Assembly (NCBI GenBank): GCA_023386395.1
Contig: JAEWJV010000242.1
Location: 1 to 8,332 of the forward strand
Direction of reading: 5' to 3'
DNA: 8,332 bases
DNA from: Bacteroidota bacterium
GTDB lineage: Bacteria; Bacteroidota; Bacteroidia; Chitinophagales; Chitinophagaceae
Shown one piece after another: positions 1 through 6,690 of the stretch (the first letter of the stretch is position 1; the number at the start of each line of letters is the position of its first letter). The notes beneath the pieces are model-generated. The model saw only the letters and a program-made list of their open reading frames with translations. It was not told the origin of the DNA and did no database searches. Position numbers and translations under genes: made by a program.

Positions 1-358
1 GACGTATGTATGCCGGTAAATCTTTTAACCCAGCAATTTTTGCAGCGCGTAACCTTCTTTCGCCGGCAATTAACTGGTACTTGCCATCGGCAAGCTTTGA
101 TACGGTTATTGGCTGAACAACATCAAATTGTTTTAAAGAAGATGCAAGTTCGTTCAGTGCTGTTTCATCAAAATCACGGCGGGGGTTTTTGGGGTTAGGC
201 TGAATTTGTGCAACCGGAATGCGAAGCACATTCGTTGCAGCTTCCACCACATTGGTTTTTAATGTGCCGCTGGTTGTTTTAAGATCTGAATCTATACTTT
301 TCAATAAAGAGCGTATGCCCTTTCCTAATGTTTCTTTATTTGATTTGGATGTTGTCAT
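1..358 (-). CDS. parB: ParB/Spo0J chromosome-partitioning protein, N-terminal part (cut by window edge)
   Basis: This is the N-terminal 119 residues of a ParB-family CTPase and DNA-binding protein, which loads at parS sites and works with ParA to segregate the origin region. The start is the ATG at 358-356, giving MTTSKSNKETLGKGIRSLL, the usual ParB opening with a short GKGIRSLL-like helix that in the family contacts ParA. A long linker leads to the core: IPVAQIQPNPKNPRRDF (about residues 47-63), then VVQPITV (80-86), then the CTP-binding/arginine motif GERRLRAAKIAGL (99-111). The helix-turn-helix and C-terminal dimer domain lie beyond position 1. It follows parA on the same strand after a 57-base gap, so the two are probably cotranscribed. 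No parS-like sequence (TGTTNCACGTGNAACA type) was seen in the window. Identification is by motif and is strong; truncation is due only to the window edge. Confidence 0.96.
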   Translation of the reverse strand, partial: MTTSKSNKETLGKGIRSLLKSIDSDLKTTSGTLKTNVVEAATNVLRIPVAQIQPNPKNPRRDFDETALNELASSLKQFDVVQPITVSKLADGKYQLIAGERRLRAAKIAGLKDLPAYIR

Positions 359-381
359 GTATTTTCTGTTGCTTAATGCTA

Positions 382-402
382 AAAGTCTAAAGTTTAAAGT
401 TG
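382..402. repeat. Three tandem 7-bp repeats between parA and parB
   Basis: AAAGTCT, AAAGTTT and AAAGTTG follow each other without spacers in the 57-base gap between the parA stop and the parB start. The AAAGT core is identical in all three. It may be a low-complexity heptad tract or a small iteron-like binding array; the sequence alone does not decide. Confidence 0.5.
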
Positions 403-415
403 CGGGAACATTACT

Positions 416-1216
416 CTATTCTAAGATTCTTTCTTCGTTTTTAATTTTAGTCATATCGTTTTTCTGAAGCACTTCTTTGGCAAGGTTAAGATAGTTTACA
501 GCGCCTTTGCAATCAGAATCGTACAATACAACCGGTTTTCCCACGCTTGGCGCTTCGCTCAGTTTGCTGTTGCGGTGAATGATGGTGCTAAATACCATAT
601 CCTCAAAATGCCTTCTTACTTCATTTACCACCTGGTTGCAGAGACGCAGCCTTCCATCGTACATCGTCATTAAAATACCTTCTATTTCCAAACTTGTATT
701 TAAACGGCTTTGTACAATTTTTATGGTGTTAAGCAATTTGCCTAAGCCTTCCAATGCGAAGAATTCGCATTGCACGGGAATTACAACACTATCGGCAGCC
801 ACCAATGCATTTACGGTTATCAGGCCAAGCGATGGCGAGCAGTCGATTACAATAAAATCATAATCATCTTTTACCGGCCCGAGAATGTGTTTTAAAACCA
901 GCTCCCTGTCGGGATAATTGATCATTTCAATTTCTGCACCCACCAAATCAATATGCGAGGGAATAAGATCGAGGAAAGGAACATCAGTTTTTAAGATCAC
1001 TTCGCTGGCGGGTGTATTATTCACCATACAATCGTACAGGCTTTTGGTGATGTTATGCAGGTCGAAGCCAATACCTGTGGTACTGTTTGCCTGCGGGTCT
1101 GCATCTACCAGCAAGGTTTTAAATTCAAGCACGGAAAGGCTTGCTGCCAGGTTTATCGCCGTTGTTGTTTTGCCAACACCGCCTTTTTGATTTGCTACTC
1201 CTATTGTTCTTGCCAT
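416..1216 (-). CDS. parA: ParA/Soj-type chromosome-partitioning ATPase
   Basis: A 266-residue ParA/Soj P-loop ATPase that binds the nucleoid non-specifically as an ATP dimer and is stimulated by ParB, driving origin segregation. The deviant Walker A motif KGGVGKTT is at residues 11-18, the A' region [10 protein letters not shown] at 35-44, and Walker [12 protein letters not shown] at 121-131. [13 protein letters not shown] (146-158) and the conserved [14 protein letters not shown] (216-229) complete the family set. Length matches chromosomal Soj proteins; there is no N-terminal helix-turn-helix of the long plasmid ParA type. The ATG at 1216 starts directly at [10 protein letters not shown], the family's normal N-terminus. 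parB lies 57 bases downstream. A perfect palindrome sits 7 bases upstream of the start codon; no Shine-Dalgarno and no good TAnnTTTG promoter box were found in the 95-base gap upstream. Confidence 0.97.
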   Translation of the reverse strand: MARTIGVANQKGGVGKTTTAINLAASLSVLEFKTLLVDADPQANSTTGIGFDLHNITKSLYDCMVNNTPASEVILKTDVPFLDLIPSHIDLVGAEIEMINYPDRELVLKHILGPVKDDYDFIVIDCSPSLGLITVNALVAADSVVIPVQCEFFALEGLGKLLNTIKIVQSRLNTSLEIEGILMTMYDGRLRLCNQVVNEVRRHFEDMVFSTIIHRNSKLSEAPSVGKPVVLYDSDCKGAVNYLNLAKEVLQKNDMTKIKNEERILE

Positions 1217-1223
1217 ATCCCTA

Positions 1224-1239
1224 ATCCGCCACGGCGGAT
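1224..1239. repeat. Perfect 16-bp palindrome upstream of parA
   Basis: ATCCGCC, a two-base centre AC, then GGCGGAT: seven complementary base pairs per arm, G/C-rich in an otherwise A/T-rich spacer. It lies 7 bases upstream of the parA ATG, where it could be an operator, a 5'-UTR hairpin over the translation start, or one copy of a dispersed intergenic palindrome. A two-base loop is too tight for a full RNA stem, so a protein site on DNA or a shorter stem with opened central pairs is more natural. Function is inference. Confidence 0.6.
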
Positions 1240-1311
1240 AATATTTTATTTTTTAAATTAGACAATGTTCTTACCAATCAGCTTATAAACAAATCGACCC
1301 AATTTCGAACT

Positions 1312-1992
1312 TCACACTTCAATCGTCTCCCCAATTGCCGGTAATAATAAATTTTTACCTGCCGCTTTAAATTCTTCAACAGCCTTCTCTTTATCTATTT
1401 TTATAAGGTCGAATGTATTATAATGAACACCCACAATATTATTACAATTAATGAAGTCTGAAGCAGCAATGGCATCAGTCACGTCCATTGTAAAGTTTCC
1501 ACCTATTGGCAACACCGCAAATTTAAGTTTTGCCCAGCGCGGAATTAATTGCATATCCATTGTAAGGGCTGTATCTCCCGAATAATAAAAATCACCTTCG
1601 GAAGTATTAAACACAAAACCTAAAGGGTTGCCGGCATAACTGCCATCCGGAAAGGAAGAAGAGTGAATGGCATTCACGGCACGCACTTTTCCAAAATCAA
1701 AACTAACCGGCCCGCCATGATTAAGCGGATGCACTTTTTCTATGCCTTTATTGCCAAACCAGTCTGCAATTTCTGCTGCCGCCACACAAGTGGCGCCGGT
1801 TTGTTGGGCAAGTTCGAATGCATCAGCAAAATGATCAGTATGGCCATGTGATAAAAAAATATAATCAGCCTTTATTTCCCTTTTATTAATATCCTTAGCC
1901 AGCGGGTTATACGTAATAAACGGATCAAACAATAATTTCTTACCGCTTACCTCCACGCTAAAGCACGATTGGCCATAATACATTAAATTCAT
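1312..1992 (-). CDS. UPF0173-type metal-dependent hydrolase (metallo-beta-lactamase fold)
   Basis: A 226-residue single-domain metallo-beta-lactamase-fold protein resembling the UPF0173 (YtkL-like) group, cytosolic, with substrate unknown. Residues count from the chosen start MNLMYYGQSCF. The metal motif SHGHTDH gives H49, H51, D53 and H54. H110 lies in NAIHSSS, D140 in YSGDTAL and H190 in VGVHYNT, so all expected dinuclear-metal ligands are present. The reading frame stays open to an ATG at 2049, but the first 19 residues of that longer version resemble nothing in the family, and a good promoter -7 box sits between the two ATGs; the ATG at 1992 also matches the family opening (MK-x-YYGHSCF type). 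It is divergent from the metallophosphoesterase gene and on the same strand as parA, 95 bases upstream of it. The general family is secure; the reaction is not assignable. Confidence 0.9.
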   Translation of the reverse strand: MNLMYYGQSCFSVEVSGKKLLFDPFITYNPLAKDINKREIKADYIFLSHGHTDHFADAFELAQQTGATCVAAAEIADWFGNKGIEKVHPLNHGGPVSFDFGKVRAVNAIHSSSFPDGSYAGNPLGFVFNTSEGDFYYSGDTALTMDMQLIPRWAKLKFAVLPIGGNFTMDVTDAIAASDFINCNNIVGVHYNTFDLIKIDKEKAVEEFKAAGKNLLLPAIGETIEV

Positions 1993-2014
1993 TACAGTAT
2001 TGTTTAAAGGGGCA

Positions 2015-2046
2015 CAAATGTAATTTTTTACAATCACTGTCTTCAA
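2015..2046 (-). promoter_or_regulatory. Bacteroidota-type sigma-A promoter of the UPF0173 hydrolase gene
   Basis: On the minus strand, TACATTTG (2022-2015) is a perfect match to the Bacteroidota -7 consensus TAnnTTTG. TTG at 2046-2044 lies 21 bases upstream and fits the -33 element, within the range reported for the phylum. The transcript would begin around 2008, leaving a leader of roughly 16 bases before the ATG at 1992. The upstream ATG at 2049 would then lie outside the transcript. Confidence 0.65.
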
Positions 2047-2073
2047 CAATATTAATTTTTTAGGTTTACTTAC

Positions 2074-2106
2074 ACAGGTTTTTTATGCACATCTTATAAA
2101 GCCTGT
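2074..2106. repeat. Imperfect inverted repeat in the divergent spacer
   Basis: ACAGGTTTT (2074-2082) pairs with AAAGCCTGT (2098-2106), nine pairs including one G-T, around a 15-base loop. It lies between the hydrolase promoter and the metallophosphoesterase start, so it could be an operator, but the long A/T-rich loop makes chance a real possibility. Confidence 0.3.
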
Positions 2107-2130
2107 TTTAATTTGTAAAAAATTTTCAAT

Positions 2131-3378
2131 ATGCGAAGCTCAGGTGGCTGGTGGATTATCATTCTTATTTTGCTATTGGTTGATCTCTATGTTTTTTGGG
2201 TACTGCGTTTTCTCACACATAATAACGGTGAAAAAAGCCGTGCAATTATTTATTGTGTGTACTGGCTTATTTCCATTGCCGCCATCGCCTTCATTATTTT
2301 CTTTCCCTATTCCGGTTATCTCGCCACACATACCGTGCTGCGCAATTACGCTTTTGCAATCGTTGTAGGTTTATTCTTTGCCAAGCTTATCGCGGCTACT
2401 TTTTTTTTGCTGGATGATATACGCAGGCTCTTTGTTTGGCTCATGACTAAAATCTTCCCAAAAACAGGTGTTGATTTTACCAGTGAAGGCAATACAATTA
2501 CCCGCTCAACTTTTTTAACCTGGGCGGGTTTTGTTTTAGGCGGCGGATTATTCACAACGCTCATGGCTGGTTTTTCAAACAAGTATAATTATAAAATAAG
2601 AAGAATAAAGCTGGCTTTTAATAACCTGCCCCAGTCGTTTAAAGGAATGAAAATTTTGCAGGTGAGTGATATTCACAGCGGCAGTTTTACCAATAAAGAA
2701 GCGGTTAACCGCGGCGTTGATATGATCGTGAAAGAAAATGCTGATTTAATTCTTTTTACCGGCGACCTGGTAAATGATAAGGCCAGCGAGATGATTGATT
2801 ATATGGATGTGTTTAACCGCCTGAAAGCACCAATGGGCGTTTATAGCACTCTCGGCAATCACGATTATGGCGATTATGTGCAATGGCCAACGCCTGAGGC
2901 TAAACGGGCTAATCTTGAAAGGCTGAAACAGGTGCAAGGTGAACTTGGCTGGCGCTTATTGATGAACGAGCATGTGGTACTGGAAAAGAGCGGCGAACAA
3001 ATTGCTTTGCTGGGCATTGAAAACTGGAGCGCTTCCAGCCGTTTTCCAAAATATGGCAGGATGGATTTAGCCTATCCCGGAACAGAAAAATACCCGTTTA
3101 AGATTTTAATGAGTCATGATCCAAGCCATTGGGACGCAGAAGTCCGCCCAAAATATCCTGATATTGATTTAATGCTTTCCGGCCACACCCACGGGATGCA
3201 GTTTGGCGTAGAAAATCCATATTTTAAGTGGAGCCCGGTTCAGTATTTTTATAAGGAATGGGCTGGCCTCTATAAAACCGGCAAACAATGTTTATATGTA
3301 AACAGGGGTTATGGGTTTATCGGCTATCCGGGCCGGGTTGGTATTCTTCCGGAGATTACAGTAATTGAATTAGTGTGA
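2131..3378 (+). CDS. Membrane-anchored calcineurin-like metallophosphoesterase
   Basis: A 415-residue protein with four hydrophobic segments (about residues 7-28, 38-60, 73-94 and 128-148) followed by a metallophosphoesterase domain (about 156-415) of the YkuE-like group. Catalytic motifs are complete: SDIH (D180, H182), GDLV (D212), GNHD (N243, H244, D245), SHD (H329) and GHTHG (H352, H354), which bind two metal ions. The fourth segment begins TRSTFLTWAG, resembling the Tat-like SRRxFL element that precedes the catalytic domain in relatives, but it lacks the twin arginine and lies internally; it is probably a membrane anchor. Side of the membrane is not certain. The ATG at 2131 puts the first helix at the N-terminus. 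TTAATTTG at 2108-2115 is a one-mismatch -7 box. Substrate unknown: relatives act on phosphoesters such as UDP-diacylglucosamine or other lipid-linked phosphates, but nothing here assigns that. Confidence 0.9.
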   Translation: MRSSGGWWIIILILLLVDLYVFWVLRFLTHNNGEKSRAIIYCVYWLISIAAIAFIIFFPYSGYLATHTVLRNYAFAIVVGLFFAKLIAATFFLLDDIRRLFVWLMTKIFPKTGVDFTSEGNTITRSTFLTWAGFVLGGGLFTTLMAGFSNKYNYKIRRIKLAFNNLPQSFKGMKILQVSDIHSGSFTNKEAVNRGVDMIVKENADLILFTGDLVNDKASEMIDYMDVFNRLKAPMGVYSTLGNHDYGDYVQWPTPEAKRANLERLKQVQGELGWRLLMNEHVVLEKSGEQIALLGIENWSASSRFPKYGRMDLAYPGTEKYPFKILMSHDPSHWDAEVRPKYPDIDLMLSGHTHGMQFGVENPYFKWSPVQYFYKEWAGLYKTGKQCLYVNRGYGFIGYPGRVGILPEITVIELV

Positions 3379-3432
3379 GTTATGCATTAATTCAACTATA
3401 AAATATTCATTAAATAAATTACAATTAAATTT

Positions 3433-3471
3433 GAAACAGAATAATTCGGTTAAAATCAATTATTCTGTTTC
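3433..3471. terminator. Probable bidirectional terminator between convergent genes (overlaps the prfA stop)
   Basis: GAAACAGAATAATT (3433-3446) and AATTATTCTGTTTC (3458-3471) are perfect 14-base complements around an 11-base loop. The right arm consists of the last codons of prfA on the minus strand. On the plus strand the stem is followed, three bases on, by a T run at 3475-3480, which suits ending the metallophosphoesterase transcript; on the minus strand an A/T-rich stretch follows with no clean T run. The stem is A/T-rich, so it is a weaker terminator than the one after rpmH. Confidence 0.55.
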
Positions 3472-4523
3472 GTCATTTTTTCTGCATTTTCAGCCACCTG
3501 CAAAGCTTCAATAAACTGTTCAATATCGCCATTCATAACCGCGTCAAGATTATAGGAAGTTAAGCCAATGCGATGATCGGTTACCCTCCCCTGCGGGTAA
3601 TTATAGGTGCGGATTTTTGCACTGCGGTCGCCGGTACTTACAAGGGTTTTTCTATGCCTTGAAATTTCTTCTTCCTGTTTGCGCACTTGCTCTTCATATA
3701 ATTTAGTGCGCAGCATCGTCATAGCTTTTTCGCGGTTGCCCAACTGGCTGCGTTCCGTTTGGCAAACCACCACTGTTCCCGTTGGAATATGCGTAAGCAT
3801 CACCTTTGTTTCCACTTTATTTACGTTCTGTCCACCGGCGCCGCCGCTCCGGGCAGTTTCCATTTTTACGTCGGCGGGATTTAATTCAAAATCCACTTCT
3901 TCCGCTTCGGGCATCACGGCTACCGTTGCAGCAGAAGTATGTACACGGCCCTGCGTTTCCGTATCCGGCACACGCTGCACGCGGTGAACGCCGCTTTCAA
4001 ATTTCATCGTGCCATAAACATCATCGCCGGTAAGTTCCACCATTACTTCCTTGTAACCGCCAACAGTGCCCTCACTTTCGCTGACAATGGCTGTTTTCCA
4101 GCCCTTTTTTGCAGCATAACGCAGGTACATATCAAGCAGGTCGCCGGCAAACAAACTGGCTTCATCGCCACCGGTACCGGCACGAATTTCCAGTACGGCA
4201 TTTTTGTCATCCTGCGGGTCTTTTGGTATTAAAAGCTGGGTAAGTTGCTTCTCAAGTGCATCTTTCTTTTCTTCCAGTTCAGGCAATTCCATTTTAGCCA
4301 GTTCGCGCATGTCTTCATCAGAACTATTCAATCCTTCTTTGGCAAACTCATAATCTTCCAGTACTTTCTTATAGGCTTCATAAGGCTTTACAATTTTTTC
4401 CAATTGGCTGTATTCCTTGCTCAGCTTCTGAAATTCAGACTGCCTGTTTATAATTTCAGGGTTGGTCAACGCAACGCCTGTTTGCTCAAATTTCGCCTTT
4501 ATTGCTTCTAGCTGGTCTAACAT
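3456..4523 (-). CDS. prfA: Peptide chain release factor 1
   Basis: A 355-residue class I release factor that reads UAA and UAG in the ribosomal A site and triggers peptide release. Residues count from the ATG at 4523 ([14 protein letters not shown]), the normal RF1 opening; the frame extends seven codons to a GTG at 4544, which I reject. The N-terminal helical domain is followed by [16 protein letters not shown] (about 111-126). The recognition-loop tripeptide is PDT (186-188) in [14 protein letters not shown], which satisfies the PxT pattern of RF1 and differs from the SPF of RF2. GGQ (230-232), in [13 protein letters not shown], is the catalytic motif and the usual site of glutamine methylation. 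RF1 rather than RF2 is further supported by the ungapped length. The gene is divergent from the amidohydrolase and convergent with the metallophosphoesterase. Its methylase prmC is not adjacent. Confidence 0.97.
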   Translation of the reverse strand: MLDQLEAIKAKFEQTGVALTNPEIINRQSEFQKLSKEYSQLEKIVKPYEAYKKVLEDYEFAKEGLNSSDEDMRELAKMELPELEEKKDALEKQLTQLLIPKDPQDDKNAVLEIRAGTGGDEASLFAGDLLDMYLRYAAKKGWKTAIVSESEGTVGGYKEVMVELTGDDVYGTMKFESGVHRVQRVPDTETQGRVHTSAATVAVMPEAEEVDFELNPADVKMETARSGGAGGQNVNKVETKVMLTHIPTGTVVVCQTERSQLGNREKAMTMLRTKLYEEQVRKQEEEISRHRKTLVSTGDRSAKIRTYNYPQGRVTDHRIGLTSYNLDAVMNGDIEQFIEALQVAENAEKMTKQNN

Positions 4524-4604
4524 GTTATAAGTTTCAGCGTTCACAAGTTGGCAGATATTTAACCTGTAATTGATTTTTAAACCTGTGAACTTTTAAAAAG
4601 TGTG

Positions 4605-4612
4605 CAAAGTTA
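4605..4612 (-). promoter_or_regulatory. -7 promoter box upstream of prfA
   Basis: TAACTTTG on the minus strand (4612-4605) matches TAnnTTTG exactly. No TTG is found at the expected -33 distance, so it is supported by one element only. Transcription would start near 4598 and give a leader of about 75 bases before the ATG at 4523. That leader carries ACAGGTT twice, 19 bases apart (minus-strand copies at 4586-4580 and 4567-4561). Confidence 0.45.
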
Positions 4613-4640
4613 TATGTTTTCAGCCGCTTAATTTTACAGC

Positions 4641-5825
4641 ATGGGTTACAGGAAATTTAAAGCCGATTTTATTTTTGATGGAAAGGAAATTTTGGGTGAA
4701 GACAAAGTTTTAATTACAAATGAAAACGGCCTAATTGAAGCAATTGTAAACGAAGCCGATGCTGGTGATAATGTGCAAACATTTAAAGGCCTACTCTCAC
4801 CAGGTTTCATTAACTGCCATTGCCACCTTGAATTAAGTCACATGAAAAACGTGATTGAGACGGGAACCGGCTTAGTCGATTTTTTAATTACGGTTGTTGG
4901 CAAACGCAGTTTTGAAAAAGAAATTATTGCAGAAGCTATTACTGCTGCCGATGCAGAAATGTATAAAAACGGAATAGTAGCCGTTGGCGATATCTGCAAC
5001 ACAACTGATTCCATTCCAACTAAATTAAAAAGTAAAATAAACTACTATAACTTTATAGAAGCCATTGGATTTACTGAAGAACGGGCTGTTGTTTTATTTG
5101 AAAGATTTCAGCACTTATATAATGATTTTGTTACTGCAGGATTGCCCAATACTTGCATCGTTCCGCATGCGCCTTATACGATAAGCGGGGAAATGTTTAA
5201 ACTCATCAATGATCTCTCGGCGGGTAAAATCATTTCCATACACAACCAGGAAACACGGGCTGAAGATGAACTTTACCGCGAAAACAGCGGTGATTTTTTC
5301 AGGCTGTATCGTCATTTAAATATTGATACAAAATTTTTCCAGACACACAATAAAAGCAGCCTTCAATTTTACCTGCCGTTATTAAATAAGGCAAAAGCAT
5401 TACTCCTGATTCACAATACGTTTACCACACAAACTGATATTGAATTTGCCGTTGAACAAGCCAGGGCAAATAAGCAGGATTTATTCTGGTGCTTTTGCCC
5501 AAATGCCAATTTATATATAGAAAACCAATTACTTGATATTAAATTGTTTATAACCGATAATTGCAATATTGTTTTAGGCACAGACAGTTATTCAAGCAAC
5601 TATAGCCTTAACCTGTTAAATGAAATGAAAACGCTGCAAAAACATTTTCCATTTCTTGAAACTGAGCGCCTGCTTCAATGGGCTACATCAAATGGTTCAG
5701 TGGCTTTGGGCGTTTATAAGCATTCAGGAAGTTTTGAAAAAGGAAAACAGCCGGGTATTGTTTTGATTAATAACCTTCAACAAAAAAAATTTTCGGAAGC
5801 TTCCGTAGCCAAACGCATCTTGTAG
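4641..5825 (+). CDS. Amidohydrolase (SsnA/chlorohydrolase/aminodeoxyfutalosine deaminase-like)
   Basis: A 394-residue amidohydrolase-superfamily enzyme of the COG0402 type, expected to be a cytosolic Zn- or Fe-dependent deaminase. A small N-terminal beta-domain (about 1-52) leads into the barrel. Metal and catalytic residues are all visible: HCH in NCHCHLELSH (H60, H62), H176 in VPHAPYT, H201 and E204 in IHNQE, H258 in LIHNT and D315 in LGTDS. CPNANLYI (287-294) takes the place of the family's CPRSN substrate loop. The C-terminal end returns to the beta-domain (GKQPGIVLIN). Likely reactions are deamination of a purine-like ring; aminodeoxyfutalosine in menaquinone synthesis is one possibility but no mqn gene is nearby. 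The ATG at 4641 is preceded by an A/T-rich leader without a Shine-Dalgarno. Its stop abuts the recO stop on the other strand with no intervening base. Confidence 0.87.
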   Translation: MGYRKFKADFIFDGKEILGEDKVLITNENGLIEAIVNEADAGDNVQTFKGLLSPGFINCHCHLELSHMKNVIETGTGLVDFLITVVGKRSFEKEIIAEAITAADAEMYKNGIVAVGDICNTTDSIPTKLKSKINYYNFIEAIGFTEERAVVLFERFQHLYNDFVTAGLPNTCIVPHAPYTISGEMFKLINDLSAGKIISIHNQETRAEDELYRENSGDFFRLYRHLNIDTKFFQTHNKSSLQFYLPLLNKAKALLLIHNTFTTQTDIEFAVEQARANKQDLFWCFCPNANLYIENQLLDIKLFITDNCNIVLGTDSYSSNYSLNLLNEMKTLQKHFPFLETERLLQWATSNGSVALGVYKHSGSFEKGKQPGIVLINNLQQKKFSEASVAKRIL

Positions 5826-6563
5826 TTAATCCAGCAGTTCCTGCAAAACCGGCAGGCTTTTCGGCTTTTGAAAACCGGTAAGATGATGTGAAAGATATAC
5901 GAGTAAACTTTCGAGTAGCTGGCGGCGTAACTGCCTGTTCAGTTTAATGTTTTCAAGTTCGTTATATAATTGTATGCGCTGGATTTGCGAAATTGCTTCA
6001 GCCAGCGGGCCGGAAATATAATCGGGGTGTAATGGTTCTAAACCCGTATAAGCGCCTTCTTTTAAATCAAGCACAGGCGTTTGCCGGGAAAAATTCCCAT
6101 GCAGCTCAAATCCTGATTCTGTTGCCAGGTGCAGCATAAAATATAATGGAAGGTTAGCTACCGCGGCACTGCTGCCTTTATCCGCTTCCAGGAGGCTGCC
6201 TTCCAGCAAATAAAATAATTCCGGGTTGCCTTCAGGTTGTTTAATGGCGTGCTGAAAAAGTTCTATCATAAACTGCGCAATTGCGGTGCGCATCACATCA
6301 AACAAAACTTTCCCGTATAAATAGCCCCACTTATATTCTTTGATAAACTGCAGGTTCTTTAATTCATTATGATAAACTTCCATCTCCAGCATAGCCGAAG
6401 GCTGAAAATACATTTGTTTACCTGCTGATTTTTTTGTTGCCTGCCGCACCCCTTTTACAATATAACTCTGCAGGCCAAAAAGTTCTGTATAAACAGAAGT
6501 TATTACACTTGTTTCGCCATAATTAATAGTTTTAATAACGATGCCTTTGGTTTTATGCGTCAT
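5826..6563 (-). CDS. recO: DNA repair protein RecO
   Basis: A 245-residue RecO, which in the RecFOR pathway anneals single-stranded DNA and, with RecR, helps RecA replace SSB at gaps. The N-terminal OB-fold is recognisable: TKGIVIKTINYGETSVITSVYT (split around residues 5-26), LFGLQSYIVKGVRQ (29-42) and the strand around LEMEVYHNELKNLQFIKEY (59-77). The rest is the helical C-terminal domain. There is no cysteine in the protein, so the four-cysteine zinc finger present in some RecO proteins (such as the Deinococcus one) is missing; several RecO lineages lack it. The ATG at 6563 gives the typical M-x-x-K-T-K-GIV opening. recR and recF are not in the window. It is divergent from rpmH across a 195-base spacer and converges with the amidohydrolase, stop to stop. 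Confidence 0.93.
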   Translation of the reverse strand: MTHKTKGIVIKTINYGETSVITSVYTELFGLQSYIVKGVRQATKKSAGKQMYFQPSAMLEMEVYHNELKNLQFIKEYKWGYLYGKVLFDVMRTAIAQFMIELFQHAIKQPEGNPELFYLLEGSLLEADKGSSAAVANLPLYFMLHLATESGFELHGNFSRQTPVLDLKEGAYTGLEPLHPDYISGPLAEAISQIQRIQLYNELENIKLNRQLRRQLLESLLVYLSHHLTGFQKPKSLPVLQELLD

Positions 6564-6670
6564 ACATCCGGCAAAGCAAACAATTACTTGTAAAAAGAAC
6601 GAAGTTTACAAAAGGAATTTTTAACATGTTTATTTCTAAAATCAGTTAACAATTTTTGATGAAATTCTTT

Positions 6671-6678
6671 TACCTTTG
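6671..6678 (+). promoter_or_regulatory. -7 promoter box of rpmH
   Basis: TACCTTTG is a perfect TAnnTTTG match. The nearest TTG (6656-6658) is only 12 bases upstream, too close for a standard -33 element, and TTA at 6646-6648 is 22 bases upstream, so the -33 is weak. Transcription would begin near 6685, leaving a leader of about 75 bases before the rpmH ATG. The same leader contains the AAGGAG at 6691-6696. Confidence 0.55.
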
Positions 6679-6690
6679 CCAACCTTTCAC

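Noticed and set aside
1..1311. parS centromere site near parAB
   Set aside because: No TGTTNCACGTGNAACA-like sequence was found by eye; the palindrome at 1224-1239 does not resemble parS.
1993..2049. N-terminal extension of the UPF0173 hydrolase to the ATG at 2049
   Set aside because: It has no family similarity and lies across the predicted promoter; MNLMYYGQSCF is the normal family opening.
3607..3987. 126-codon ORF on the plus strand
   Set aside because: It is antisense to prfA, with Ser/Thr/Arg-rich low-complexity composition typical of a shadow frame.
3951..3989. PDT in place of PAT in the RF1 recognition loop, as a sign of altered stop-codon reading
   Set aside because: The middle residue of the RF1 PxT motif varies among bacteria; proline and threonine are kept, so normal UAA/UAG reading is expected. 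The amber codon in the remnant at 7966 does not need a special explanation.
4524..4544. GTG start of prfA at 4544
   Set aside because: The ATG seven codons downstream gives the standard RF1 N-terminus MLDQLEAIK.
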